A DNA stretch of 64,000 nucleotides, taken from NCBI RefSeq assembly GCF_007991455.1, contig NZ_BJYJ01000003.1:62001-126000 (forward strand), read 5' to 3'. The translations under genes and the position numbers were made by a program. The notes beneath the pieces are model-generated. The model was not told the origin of the DNA. It worked only from the letters and a program-made list of their open reading frames with translations, and did no database searches. The stretch is from Chryseobacterium hagamense. Its GTDB lineage: Bacteria; Bacteroidota; Bacteroidia; Flavobacteriales; Weeksellaceae. How positions within the stretch are numbered: position 1 is the stretch's first letter; each line of letters opens with the position of its first letter. Below are positions 8,834-18,100 of this stretch, one piece after another.

Positions 8834-9597
8834 TAAAGATTAGAACCTCCTGAAATTTCAATACGCTGGGCATTGATCCAGCCAGCGGCGTCACTGCATA
8901 AAAAAGCAACGACTCCACCGATATCTCCGGGCAGACCTACCCTCCCCAAAGCGGTTTGTGATGCCAGATACCGATTCATTTCTGCATTATCCCGAACGGC
9001 GCCGCCCATAATATCGGTTTCAATTGCTCCGGGCGCTATTACATTCGCCCTGATGTTTCTCTTGCCCAGCTCCTGGGCCTGATATTTTGTTAATGTTTCC
9101 ATGGCTCCTTTCAATGCCGCATAAGCTGCAAAACCGGGTGTGGCAAAACGTGTAAGCCCGGAAGAAACATTCACGATTCCACCAAAAGGATTTATCTGAG
9201 GCAACAGTTTCTGAGTCAGGAAAAATGGTCCTCTGAGGTGTACATTTTCCATTTCTGTAAACTGCTCTTCTGTTATATTTCCAAATTCTGCATAATGGAT
9301 AAATCCTGCGTTGTTGATCAGGAAATCAAATCGGTCTGTATTTAGTTGAGACTGCAGTTCCGATGTTAAAGTTTCTGTAAATTCATCGAATCCGGTAGAA
9401 TCTGAAACATCAAACTTCAGTGCAATTCCCTTCTGTCCAAGTTCTTCAATTTGTTTTACAACTTCTTCTGCAGCTTCTTTTTGACTATTATACGTAAACA
9501 CGATATCCAATCCATTTTTAGCAAGGCTCAGGACCATATCTTTTCCAAGACCGCGGCTTCCACCGGTAACGACTGCAATTTTGTTTTGAGATGACAT
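8833..9597 (-). CDS. SDR family NAD(P)-dependent oxidoreductase
   Basis: A classical short-chain dehydrogenase of about 254 aa from the preferred start MSSQNKIAVVTGG at 9597. The longer open frame to 9627 adds only ten unlikely residues. It has the cofactor loop TGGSRGLGK, NNAG in the LINNAGFIHYAEFG stretch, the SSG/YAALKGA catalytic Ser-Tyr-Lys region, and the PGAIETDI segment. The basic residue after the first strand (GGSRGLGK) suggests NADP(H). It is coupled to the ester-cyclase-like gene downstream. Substrate unknown. Confidence 0.88.
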   Translation of the reverse strand: MSSQNKIAVVTGGSRGLGKDMVLSLAKNGLDIVFTYNSQKEAAEEVVKQIEELGQKGIALKFDVSDSTGFDEFTETLTSELQSQLNTDRFDFLINNAGFIHYAEFGNITEEQFTEMENVHLRGPFFLTQKLLPQINPFGGIVNVSSGLTRFATPGFAAYAALKGAMETLTKYQAQELGKRNIRANVIAPGAIETDIMGGAVRDNAEMNRYLASQTALGRVGLPGDIGGVVAFLCSDAAGWINAQRIEISGGSNL

Positions 9598-10255
9598 ACT
9601 TCTGTTTTTATTATTAATGTGAAGCAAAGGTAAGCCGGTAACGGAACGGGAATGTAGCCAAAACCTGGCTTTTCTTAGTCAAAAGCGGCCAGGCAACGTA
9701 ATTTTGCCGCGACGTATTGATGATGCTGAATGATAGATATTGTTTTTTAGGATTTGATAGATGCAAATCCGTTGGGACGATCTGCTCCTTACCATGCCAG
9801 CGGATTTATGATATGAGCCAAAGTATCAAGCTCCGCAGTGAGCGGAAATTTAAACAGCCATGTCGTTAGATATTTATGAGCCAAAAGGTTTTATGATGGA
9901 GAGCTAATTTCCTCCTGCGTGCAGCTCAATATTTATTAATTTTAAAATGTTCATTCTGTAATACCACCTATATCATCGGTATAGCACCCAATCATTCCGT
10001 TTGCATCATGGATGTTCATTCCAACCTGAACAAACCCACCTGCATGATCAGCGGGCCTTTTTATTCCATCCCGACCCTTACCGGAACAGGCTTTGATCCT
10101 GATAATCAAGCAAATTTTTAATCCGATAAAAATCTATTTGATCCGGTTGTCTTCTGATGATGCTTACGGAAATTGTGATTGTTGATAAATCCAATGAAAT
10201 GATTGGTAAATTTTCCGACAAAGAGATTCATTTAAGAATATCATGAATCAAAAAA
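9598..10255. other. Gene-free stretch with a possible coding remnant
   Basis: This is the region between the SDR gene and the lone receiver gene. On the minus strand, about 9950-10130, one frame reads PADHAGGFVQVGMNIHDANGMIGCYTDDIGGITE and then stops, which looks protein-like. I cannot assign a family or extend it into a complete gene. Short frames elsewhere (for example MQIRWDDLLLTMPADL near 9759) stop quickly. Most likely it holds promoter sequence plus decayed coding material. Confidence 0.25.
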
Positions 10256-10272
10256 TGTTACAATTTGTAACA
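10256..10272. promoter_or_regulatory. 17-bp palindrome TGTTACA-n3-TGTAACA
   Basis: TGTTACAATTTGTAACA is a perfect palindrome around one central base and lies about 190 bp upstream of the receiver-protein gene. It resembles an operator for a dimeric regulator. Its half GTTACA also occurs in the inverted repeat ahead of the sugar kinase gene (25.9 kb), though with a different spacing. The cognate protein is unknown. Confidence 0.4.
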
Positions 10273-10462
10273 CCCTTATGATGTCTTTATTTACAAAACA
10301 TAAGTACTTTTGTTCGGCCGCTAAAACTATTTTTATTGTATAAACAGGTCTTAATTAAGACAATAGCTTATCCGGGATAAGTTAATTTTAATTTGGAAAT
10401 TTAGATACATTGGAAATTTGATTTTAATAATTGCATTTTTTTAATTCTAAATATTATTTCCG

Positions 10463-10822
10463 ATGGATAAAAAAATTATGATCTGTGATGACAGCAAAGA
10501 AATCCTTGATTTGCTGGCTATCATACTCACTGCCGAAGGTTATCTAATTGAAACAGAATCTGAAAGTTCAAGGTTAATGTCCAGAATAACCAAAAACATT
10601 CCGGACCTGCTTATTCTGGATCTTTGGATGCCGATCATTAATGGTGAACAAATATTAAAATTAATAAAGGCCACTCCAGCTTTGAGCAACATCAGGGTGA
10701 TCCTGATATCAGCCAGCTTAGACGGTAAATTAGCATATAAATCTTCCAATGCAGATGATTATATTAATAAACCTTTTGATATTGACGACCTTTTATCAAA
10801 AGTTACAGCTCAATTGACATAA
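10463..10822 (+). CDS. Stand-alone response regulator receiver protein
   Basis: A 119-aa single-domain CheY-like receiver. The acidic pair D9-D10 lies in MICDDSKEIL and the phospho-acceptor D53 in LLILDLWMP. The conserved Ser sits in LISASLDG, and the Lys in the YINKPFDIDDLL segment. There is no output domain, so it probably acts by phosphorelay or protein contact. No histidine kinase is adjacent; the hybrid kinase at 57.5 kb is far away and has its own receivers. It is a monocistronic gene with a long AT-rich upstream region. Confidence 0.9.
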   Translation: MDKKIMICDDSKEILDLLAIILTAEGYLIETESESSRLMSRITKNIPDLLILDLWMPIINGEQILKLIKATPALSNIRVILISASLDGKLAYKSSNADDYINKPFDIDDLLSKVTAQLT

Positions 10823-10896
10823 AAGAGGTATTGGTTAGTTAAAAATCAGAGATGCTGAGAAAAAGTTAAATAATGCGAGCTCGATGTATAGATATG

Positions 10897-11098
10897 ATCT
10901 TAAGGCTGGAAGAGGGATGCCGGATGCCGGAAGTTATTGTTGTTAAAAATATAATCAGAGGTTCTGATGATCCAACTGAATCTTTTGTCACAGATCTGAA
11001 AGCGTCCTTGTTTAAATCATGACTGAGCTGCATTAAATTTTATTTTTTAACTAATTAAACAATTGGATCTAAGTTAGATACGATCGAATTCACGTTAA
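10897..11098 (+). repeat. MITE-like intergenic repeat, left-truncated copy
   Basis: Starts recognisably at GGCTGGAAGAGGGATGCCGG, the second block of the family, and ends ACGATCGAATTCACGTTAAAA, the family right end. The terminal left segment is missing or diverged. It lies between the lone receiver gene and the HxlR regulator and contains no ORF. Confidence 0.7.
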
Positions 11099-11415
11099 AA
11101 TAAAATAATACAAGCCCCCTCGAATTTAAGGTCATTGAAAAAGTCGGACTTTCATAAGGCTCCTTATTTTATGCTGGAGCTTGACCGATATTGAGCTCTT
11201 TTTACCTAACGGGTATTTATTATTTTCTCCGATTTTAACCTATGGTTGCCGCTCTGTCTAACGGAGGATTCTAAGGATAAAACTGTCGGTACATCAAAAG
11301 CTGATACAGAATTAGAATGTTAAGTTAACTAACCGTGAAGACCCATTCATAAAACCTCTTATTACCTGAATTGCCATCATATTTATCGTGATGTTTTAAA
11401 TATCTGTATTGGGAC
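11099..11415. other. Gene-free stretch, nothing recognised
   Basis: About 320 bases between the end of the repeat copy and the 3' end of the HxlR gene. Stops occur in all frames. I see no clear terminator or regulatory repeat. Confidence 0.35.
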
Positions 11416-11769
11416 TCACTCTTGTTTTCCGGTAAGCGCTGATTCCAGAACGGCCCTGTTGCTTTCGCCCCATTTCTCCAGGCTCATGATCAAGGGCAAC
11501 AGACTCTTCCCAAGAGGTGTCAACTGATATTCGACTTTAAGAATCTTCGTATCGTATGTACATTTCGTAATAAATCCATCCTGAAGCAGTTCATCCAGTT
11601 GCCTGGTCATCACCCTCCTGTCTGCAGATATTTTCTTTTGCAGGGCACCGGGCCTGATGATGCCGTCTGAAATATAGAATAAAAGCATCAATTTCCATTT
11701 TCCGCTTAAAAATTCTTTAAACAGATGAAGCCCACATTCGGTTCTTACGGGAATTTTCTTTTTGTACAT
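11416..11769 (-). CDS. HxlR family transcriptional regulator
   Basis: A winged-helix regulator of the HxlR/MarR-related type, about 117 aa from the preferred start MYKKKIPVRTECGLHLFKEF at 11769. It has the family signature LSGKWKLMLLFYISDG, then DRRVMTRQLDELLQDGFI and the C-terminal YQLTPLGKSLLPLI. A frame extends to 11841, but family length and the presence of an upstream palindrome (11801-11814) favour the later ATG. The Cys in TECGLHL is at the position of the redox-sensing Cys in many HxlR proteins. It is divergent from the EthD-like gene, its likely target. Confidence 0.85.
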   Translation of the reverse strand: MYKKKIPVRTECGLHLFKEFLSGKWKLMLLFYISDGIIRPGALQKKISADRRVMTRQLDELLQDGFITKCTYDTKILKVEYQLTPLGKSLLPLIMSLEKWGESNRAVLESALTGKQE

Positions 11770-11800
11770 AAACTTGGTTAATAAATTATAAATATGATCC

Positions 11801-11814
11801 GCACAAATTTGTGC
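11801..11814. promoter_or_regulatory. Palindromic operator between HxlR and EthD-like genes
   Basis: GCACAAATTTGTGC is a perfect 14-bp palindrome. With the preferred HxlR start (11769) it lies in the short divergent intergenic region facing the EthD-like gene. This is where a dimeric HxlR protein would be expected to bind and control both promoters. Binding itself is inferred. Confidence 0.5.
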
Positions 11815-11873
11815 GTAATTGACTGGCCTCTCATAATCCAATATTATTGCATCAGATTATAAATAAAGAAATA

Positions 11874-12218
11874 ATGATCAAATTTACGTTTTTGGTACAA
11901 AAGTTACCAGGTATGAGTCTTGAAGAATTTATAGATTATCACAAAAACATACATGCTCCTTTATTCTGTTCCATTCCGGAGACAGAACTGTATGTCAGAA
12001 AGTATGTAGTCAACCATCCTGTTGTTACAGAAATCTTTCCCAAGCCTTTGTATGATGCTGTTGTAGAAATCTATTTTGATTCGTTTGAGGATTTCAACAC
12101 TTTTTTCAGTTCAGAAAATTATTTAACAAAGGTCCATCCCGATGAGCCCAACTTCTTTGACACGGTAAACTATATTGCCATGGCAAATAAGGAAACTATC
12201 GTTAAAGCAGATGCATAA
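11874..12218 (+). CDS. EthD-domain (ferredoxin-like fold) protein
   Basis: About 114 aa from the preferred start MIKFTFLVQKLPGMSLEEF at 11874; an ATG nine codons upstream is less likely. It shows the EthD/dimeric alpha-beta barrel pattern: a first strand, then FIDYHKNIHAPLF with the characteristic Tyr-His, and a C-terminal ENYLTKVHPDEPNFFD with conserved acidic residues. EthD proteins are small enzymes or accessory proteins of ring or ether degradation and polyketide-like chemistry. It is divergent from an HxlR regulator with a shared palindromic site. Confidence 0.75.
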   Translation: MIKFTFLVQKLPGMSLEEFIDYHKNIHAPLFCSIPETELYVRKYVVNHPVVTEIFPKPLYDAVVEIYFDSFEDFNTFFSSENYLTKVHPDEPNFFDTVNYIAMANKETIVKADA

Positions 12219-12230
12219 CTGATCCCTTTG

Positions 12231-12266
12231 TTAACGCACATCTGCTAATGCCGGATGTGCGGCGTT
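12231..12266 (+). terminator. Hairpin after the EthD-like gene
   Basis: CGCACATC (12235-12242) pairs perfectly with GATGTGCG (12254-12261), just downstream of the EthD-like stop. A weak T-rich stretch follows. It is a plausible intrinsic terminator, though the T-tract is poor. Confidence 0.45.
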
Positions 12267-12539
12267 ATTCATTTTATATGATGGATCTTTTCAGCGGAAA
12301 ATGGCGTTTTTCTATTCTACTGGAATTATACTATTATGAAAAACTGAGATTTAAAGATTTTTTTGAAGTTTTGAAAGGGATATCTCCTAAATGAACTTTT
12401 GTTACTGGAAGGGCATCAATTAATACAAAAAAATACTGAGTACACCCCCACTCAGGATATCACTTATTATGGCTTAACCGAGCACGCCCAGGAAATCTGG
12501 ACGGTATTGAATACACTGGTTGATTTTTGGGCGGTCTGA
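12248..12539 (+). pseudogene. Frameshifted HxlR-family regulator
   Basis: The frame from 12248 reads MDLFSGKWRFSILLELYYYE, then KLRFKDFFEVLKGISPK, and stops at 12392. These are the GKW and GISPK landmarks of HxlR proteins. Shifting by one base at about 12392, the protein continues ELLLLEGHQLIQKNTEYTPT, then ITYYGLTEHAQEIW, ending at 12539. This matches the C-terminal Y-x-LTE region of the family. One indel therefore splits an otherwise recognisable HxlR gene. It lies just beyond an intact HxlR/EthD pair and is a distinct sequence, not a copy of that gene. Confidence 0.75.
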
Positions 12540-12697
12540 CCGTTAGCAAGTGATAAAATTCCTTTACCCGGATAACTGTTCTGCATTTGCCAGGCAATTG
12601 GAAAAGCTGCAGATCATCACTGAGCTCCAGCCCGATATGATGCAGTATGTTAATAAACCAAAAATTATTCAGAAAGCATGTAAGAATTTTAAGTTTC

Positions 12698-12742
12698 CCA
12701 GACAGTGCAGGATAATTTCCATTGCAGGTTATTTTATATTGC
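12698..12742 (+). promoter_or_regulatory. Pectin-regulon promoter of the esterase gene
   Basis: GACAGTGCAGGATAATT, with GGAT at 12710-12713, is followed after exactly 17 bp by the -7-like box TATATTGC (12735-12742). The preceding bases CAGACAGTG align with the upstream half-site of the other sites. The esterase ATG (12786) lies about 43 bp past the box. The operator is almost identical to that of the GH28 gene at 13701-13742. Confidence 0.65.
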
Positions 12743-12785
12743 CCGTATTAATAATATATTGCTCATGGGATTCGTTAATTTCAAG

Positions 12786-13691
12786 ATGAAAATCACGGTT
12801 TTTATTGTTTTACATATCGGCATGCTCTTCATTTCTGCCCAGGAAAAAATCATCTTGTGGCCGAAAGGTCAGATGCCGAATTCTAAAGGCCTGTCATTAA
12901 AAACCGAAGAAAAGGACGGAAGAATTGTACAGATCAAAGAACCTGAACTTTTTGCTTTTCTACCGCCTAAAGAAGAAAGGAAAGCCATGGCAGTAATTGT
13001 GATTCCCGGCGGAGGATATTATAAACTGACTTATGATCTGGGCGGTTATCAGATCGCCAAGTGGTTCAATACATTAGGAGTTGCGGCTTTCGTCCTGAAT
13101 TACAGACTGCCTGTTTCTCCCGATGTACAACAACGGGAACTGGCACCATTGCAGGATATACAGGCTGCCATAAAATATCTCCGGAAAAATGCCGCTCTGT
13201 ATGGGATTTCTCCGGAGCAGATCGGCGTGCTCGGAACATCTGCAGGAGGACATCTTGCCGCTTCCGTAAGCAATATTAAAACCGATTACACAGGATTGGG
13301 CGGCGACCAGGCTGCCATTTCCACCATTCCGGATTTTGCAGTTTTGGTTTCTCCGGTCATTGATTTAGGACCGTTTGCGCACGCCGGAAGCCGCAATAGC
13401 TTATTAGGTGAAGATGCATCCCGGGAAAAAATCAGCGAATATTCCATGCAGAACCGGGTTACGCAACAAACACCGCCTACCCTGCTGCTCCATGCGCAGA
13501 ATGATAAAACCGTTCCTGTCATGAACAGCATTTTGTATTATCAGGCAATGACGAAAAACAAAGTAAGGGGCGCCCTGTTTATTTTCCCGGAAGGCGGCCA
13601 TAAAATCGGGATTACCAATACATCTGAGCTCACCGGTAATTGGAAGGTGCTGTGTTCCGACTGGTTGAAAACACTTTTTCCGGACAAATAA
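12786..13691 (+). CDS. Secreted alpha/beta hydrolase (probable carbohydrate acetylesterase)
   Basis: About 301 aa from the preferred start MKITVFIVLHIGMLFISAQE (12786), a clear signal peptide; the open frame extends 27 codons further upstream without support. It has the oxyanion motif IPGGGYYKLTYD, the nucleophile elbow GTSAGGHLAAS, and late Asp and His in LLLHAQNDKTVP and FPEGGHKIG. This resembles the acetyl-esterase/BD-FAE-like hydrolases of polysaccharide loci. In a rhamnogalacturonan locus it most likely removes acetyl groups from pectin fragments in the periplasm. It has its own regulon-type promoter and is followed by the GH28 gene 86 bp away. Confidence 0.82.
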   Translation: MKITVFIVLHIGMLFISAQEKIILWPKGQMPNSKGLSLKTEEKDGRIVQIKEPELFAFLPPKEERKAMAVIVIPGGGYYKLTYDLGGYQIAKWFNTLGVAAFVLNYRLPVSPDVQQRELAPLQDIQAAIKYLRKNAALYGISPEQIGVLGTSAGGHLAASVSNIKTDYTGLGGDQAAISTIPDFAVLVSPVIDLGPFAHAGSRNSLLGEDASREKISEYSMQNRVTQQTPPTLLLHAQNDKTVPVMNSILYYQAMTKNKVRGALFIFPEGGHKIGITNTSELTGNWKVLCSDWLKTLFPDK

Positions 13692-13697
13692 GCTGAA

Positions 13698-13742
13698 ACC
13701 GACAGTGCAGGATAATCATTTGCTATATTTATTCTAGATTGC
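13698..13742 (+). promoter_or_regulatory. Pectin-regulon promoter of GH28 gene 1
   Basis: CCGACAGTGCAGGATAATC, with GGAT at 13710-13713, precedes TAGATTGC (13735-13742) by exactly 17 bp. The gene starts 35 bp later. The operator shares the block GACAGTGCAGGATAAT with the site upstream of the esterase gene. Confidence 0.65.
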
Positions 13743-13777
13743 AGATATAAAAATATCTCAGATTCATTTTCACCCTT

Positions 13778-15181
13778 ATGAAAAAATATATTTTCCTTTT
13801 GCTTATTTTAATGCTCTCAGTCGCTGCGTCTGCCCAGTATACCCCATGGACTTCGGTAAAACAGCCTTTGAGGGAAATCGAAACATTAAAAAAACAGATT
13901 AAAAAGCCGGTATTCAGAAATGCAGATTACCTGATTACCGATTTCGGAGCCGTAGGAGACGGAAAAACCAAAAATACCGAAGCTTTTAAGAAAGCGATTG
14001 AGAAATGTAATGCCGATGGCGGCGGAAGAGTAATTGTTCCGAAAGGCATCTTTCTGACGGGGGCTATCTACTTAAAATCAGAAGTCAATCTACATTTGAA
14101 TGAGGGTTCTACGATCCTGTTCAGCCAGGACAGCAACGACTACCCTATCGTTTTCACCCGTTGGGAAGGGATGGAATGTATGAACTATTCATCCCTGATT
14201 TATGCCTACGAAGAAGAGAACATTGCCATTACCGGAAAAGGAACTTTAGACGGGAATTCAGACCACGACCACTGGTGGTTCTGGTGCGGTGCCACAAAAT
14301 ACGGATATAACGATTCCCGCCCAGGAAGACAGAATCCTGCCCGTGCAAAGCTTCACGAATATATGGCAAAGAGAAAGCCTGCGAGAGAAAGAATTTTTGG
14401 GGACGGATGGTATTTAAGACCCAACTTCGTTCAGCCTTACAAATCGAAAAACTTTTATATGGCAGATGTCCTGGTTAAAAATTCTCCGATGTGGAACCTG
14501 AATCCTGTTTTGTGTGAAAACGTTTTTATTGAAAGAGTAAAAGTCATCAGCCACGGGCCAAATAACGACGGGTTTGACCCGGAAGCCTGTAAAAATGTCT
14601 GGATCAGAGATTCCTACTTTGATACGGGAGACGACTGTATTGCCATCAAATCCGGAAGAGATGAGGACGGAAGAGACATCGGAAGACCGGCCGAAAACCA
14701 CATCATCGAAAACTGCGAAATGAAAGACGGTCACGGCGGGGTTGTTATCGGAAGCGAAATTGCCGGAGGCGCCAAAAACATTTACGCCACCGGAAACGTG
14801 ATGGACAGTGAAAATCTTGACCGGGCCCTAAGAATCAAAACCAGCTCGAGCCGTGGCGGAACCATCGAAAATGTATTTTTCTACAACACAAAAGTTGGCG
14901 CTTACAGAGAGGCTGCCGTCCGTTTCAATATGCACTATGAAAAGCCGGGAAACCATATTCCCACCATCAGAAATGTCTGGGTGGAAAACCTAACGGTAGA
15001 TAAAGGCGGAAAATATGCTGTATTCTCCGATGCTTACGAATCTTCACCCGTTACGGATTTCACGATGATCAATACTAAAATGCTTGGTGTTGAGATTCCT
15101 TATAAAGTGGATTATCTGAAAAACGTGACCTTAAAAAATGTAACGGTAAACGGACAGCCACTTACCGAGCTAAAACCATAA
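13778..15181 (+). CDS. GH28 polygalacturonase-type glycoside hydrolase
   Basis: A 467-aa protein with a signal peptide (MKKYIFLLLILMLSVAASAQ), the pectate-lyase-3-like N-terminus (ITDFGAVGDGKTKNTEAFKKAI) and the GH28 right-handed beta-helix. Catalytic landmarks are present: NNDGFD near residue 261, DTGDDCIAIKSG near 284, DGHGGVVIGSE near 318 and ALRIKTSSSRGG near 352. These are canonical, so an active exo- or endo-galacturonidase is expected. In this locus the substrate is probably galacturonic-acid-ended pectin or rhamnogalacturonan oligosaccharides. It lies 1 bp from the next gene, DUF4450, and shares its transcript. Confidence 0.93.
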   Translation: MKKYIFLLLILMLSVAASAQYTPWTSVKQPLREIETLKKQIKKPVFRNADYLITDFGAVGDGKTKNTEAFKKAIEKCNADGGGRVIVPKGIFLTGAIYLKSEVNLHLNEGSTILFSQDSNDYPIVFTRWEGMECMNYSSLIYAYEEENIAITGKGTLDGNSDHDHWWFWCGATKYGYNDSRPGRQNPARAKLHEYMAKRKPARERIFGDGWYLRPNFVQPYKSKNFYMADVLVKNSPMWNLNPVLCENVFIERVKVISHGPNNDGFDPEACKNVWIRDSYFDTGDDCIAIKSGRDEDGRDIGRPAENHIIENCEMKDGHGGVVIGSEIAGGAKNIYATGNVMDSENLDRALRIKTSSSRGGTIENVFFYNTKVGAYREAAVRFNMHYEKPGNHIPTIRNVWVENLTVDKGGKYAVFSDAYESSPVTDFTMINTKMLGVEIPYKVDYLKNVTLKNVTVNGQPLTELKP

Positions 15182-15182
15182 G

Positions 15183-18100
15183 ATGCGAAGGACAACCTTA
15201 TTTGCCGGATTGGTTCTCCTATCGGCTTTTTCACCTGTTGTCTCCCAGTCAAAACACTGGCGGAACAACGACCGTGAGCTGCATTACAGAGAAGACAATG
15301 GCGACTTTTTACTGGTTAACGGAAAATACCGTTTCAACCGGGCGTTATACGGAGATAACCGTGCTTCAAGAGTGGAAGCCGGAGATCTGCCGGAATTTGC
15401 ACTCTACCTTCCGGGGATGGGCGGCAATCTTCAGTTTGTCATCCGGAAAGGCAATTCAATAAAAAAATTAATTAACGCTGATCAGATTGAAACGCGCTAT
15501 CGTCCCGGCACCATGCTTTATGACATCAAAGACCAGATTCTCGGTAAGGGCAGTTTAAAACTGACCGTCCTGGCCCAGGCTAAAGAAGAAGGATTGGTGG
15601 TTAAAATGGAAATGGTGAACGTAGATCCTTTTACAATAGTCTATGCTGTTTACGGTGGGGCAAGCGGAACGACGTTCAGCAGAAACGGCGATACTGGTGC
15701 CGATCCCGAATCCGGATTTTACCTGCTGCCCGAATATTGCCTGAATAATCTGTTTCAGATGAATAAAAATCAGTTTCAACTCCGTTATCTCAATAGGAAA
15801 AAAGAAACGCAGGTGGTGAGCGGAAGCTTTTCAGGCGTTACTTCCTTACAGCAAACCGATGCTCAAACCTTGACAAACCTTTCAGAGTTCTCTAAAAACC
15901 AAACGGACAAATCTCCAATTGTTTATGCTTCCTATTCCCCACAGAAACAACCGGTTTTCATTCAGATTGCAAAAGGTACAGCCACCAGAGACTTTTCGGA
16001 TCAGGAGATGGAGAATCTCTTTAATCAGGCTGAACGATCAAGATTAAATTTAACGGGCCGGATCAAGTTAAAAACACCGGATGCCGATCTGAATAATTTC
16101 GGAGCCAACTTAGCGGTTGCGGCAGACGGAATCTGGGAGAGCCCGACCTTCCTTCACGGCGCCATTGCGTGGCGGATGCGGCTGAATGCCTGGCGTGGCG
16201 CCTATACTGCCGATGTTTTGAGCTGGCACGACCGGGCGAAAGAACATTTCGAAAGTTACGCCCGTTCACAGGTTTTAAAACCCGATTCTGCACCTGTGGA
16301 AATGGATACGATGCGTCACCTTGCCCGTCATGAAGAAAAAATGGGAACCTCTGTTTTCTCCAACGGCTACATTTCAAGAAATCCGAATGATAATTCCAAA
16401 CCGCATCATTACGATATGAACCTGGTGTTTTTTGACCAGCTGTTTTCACATTTCAATTACACCGGAGACAAAGAATTCCTGAAAAAAATGTGGCCGACGA
16501 TGGTTCGCCATATAGACTGGGAAAAGCGGAACTTCAAGCGCGGCGATCTGTATGATGCGTATGCCGCGATTTGGGCGAGCGATGCGCTTCAATATTCCGG
16601 TGGAAAAGTGACCCATACCTCGGCATATAATTACCGGGCCAACCGTGAAATGGCGAAACTGGCAAAAATTACCGGTGAAAATCCACAGCCCTATGAACAG
16701 GAAGCCGCTGCAATTCTGAAGGCTATGAAAAACGAGCTCTGGATTGAAAAGAGAGGGTATTTTGCTGAGTATAAAGATGCCCTGGGCAACCAGCTGGTTC
16801 ACGACCAACCGGGAATATGGTCGATTTACCATGTCGCGGACGCATGTATTCTGAATGAATTTGAGGATTATCAGAACGTACAATACATCAGCCATCATAC
16901 GCCGAAAATTCCGGTTACGGTAAAAGGACAGGAAAGAAAAGATTATTATACCTTATCGACGACCAATTGGCAGCCTTATGACTGGTCGATCAATAATGTC
17001 GCTCTGGCGGAAAATTTACAGACCGCTTTGGCATACTGGCAGGCCGGAAGAAATGAAGAAGCCTACCGGCTCTGGAAAGGGAATCTGGTTGAATCCATGT
17101 ATTACGGCATCAGCCCGGGAAATTTTGAGCAGCTGTCTCATTACGATGCCTTCCGCGGCGAATTGTACCGGGATTTTGCCGACCCTGTCGGGGTGGCTTC
17201 CAGAACTTTGACCGAAGGGCTCTTCGGGGTCTATCCGAATTTACTGGAGAATAAAATCCGTATTAAGCCGGGCTTCCCTAAGGACTGGAACTCTGCAGAA
17301 CTGCACCTTCCGGACTGGGATTATCAGTTTAAAAGAAATTCAAAGAAAACCGAATATTTATTTAAATCCAAATATCAAAATCCCGTATCGCTGGAAATGC
17401 AGATTCCTCTAAATAAGTCAAGGGTTGCATCGGTAAAAGTGAATGGCAAAAAAGCAGACTGGAAGATCAAACCGAATTCCATTCTTCAACCGGTCATCCA
17501 GTTTGAAACGCCGGAAGGAGAAGATTTTAAAATTGAAATCCGTGAGTCAGGAGAAAAACTGGAAAGTGAACAGACTGATTACATTACCTATATTTCTGAA
17601 AGTCTTCAGTTGAATTTCAATCCAAAAAAGAAAATCAAAGCTGTTTTCGACCCACAGGAATTAATTAGAATCCGGAATGGAAACCGGGTTGAGCTGATTC
17701 AGGAAGAAAGAAAAGGAACATTTTTCGTGCATGTCGAACAAAACGGAATGGCCTGGTGGCAACCGGTGAATGTAGAGATCCGTTTTCCTTTAGAGATCAA
17801 ATGGGTAAACAAAAAGCTGCAGGTTCAGTCAGGATTATCCCATCCGGTTAATGTCAAATTATCGGTTAATGGATTAAACAAAACGTTCAGCATTCAGAAA
17901 AATCAAAATTTACGGATTGAAATTCCTGCCGGTTACCTGAACAAAGGAACCAATTCCATCGGTCTTGAATATAACGGAATCAGGCAGAACACTGAAATCA
18001 CAGATTGGGAAATTGAAAACCGGGGTCAGTTCAGCAACATTTCATTAGCTTCCGTCTATAATGAAAAGGTAACGGAAATCTTCAGACAGAAATACCTTTC

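Noticed and set aside
12550..12789. 79-aa ORF between the HxlR pseudogene and the esterase gene
   Set aside because: It has a GTG start and no domain, and it covers the regulon operator and -7 box of the esterase promoter. Best read as non-coding.
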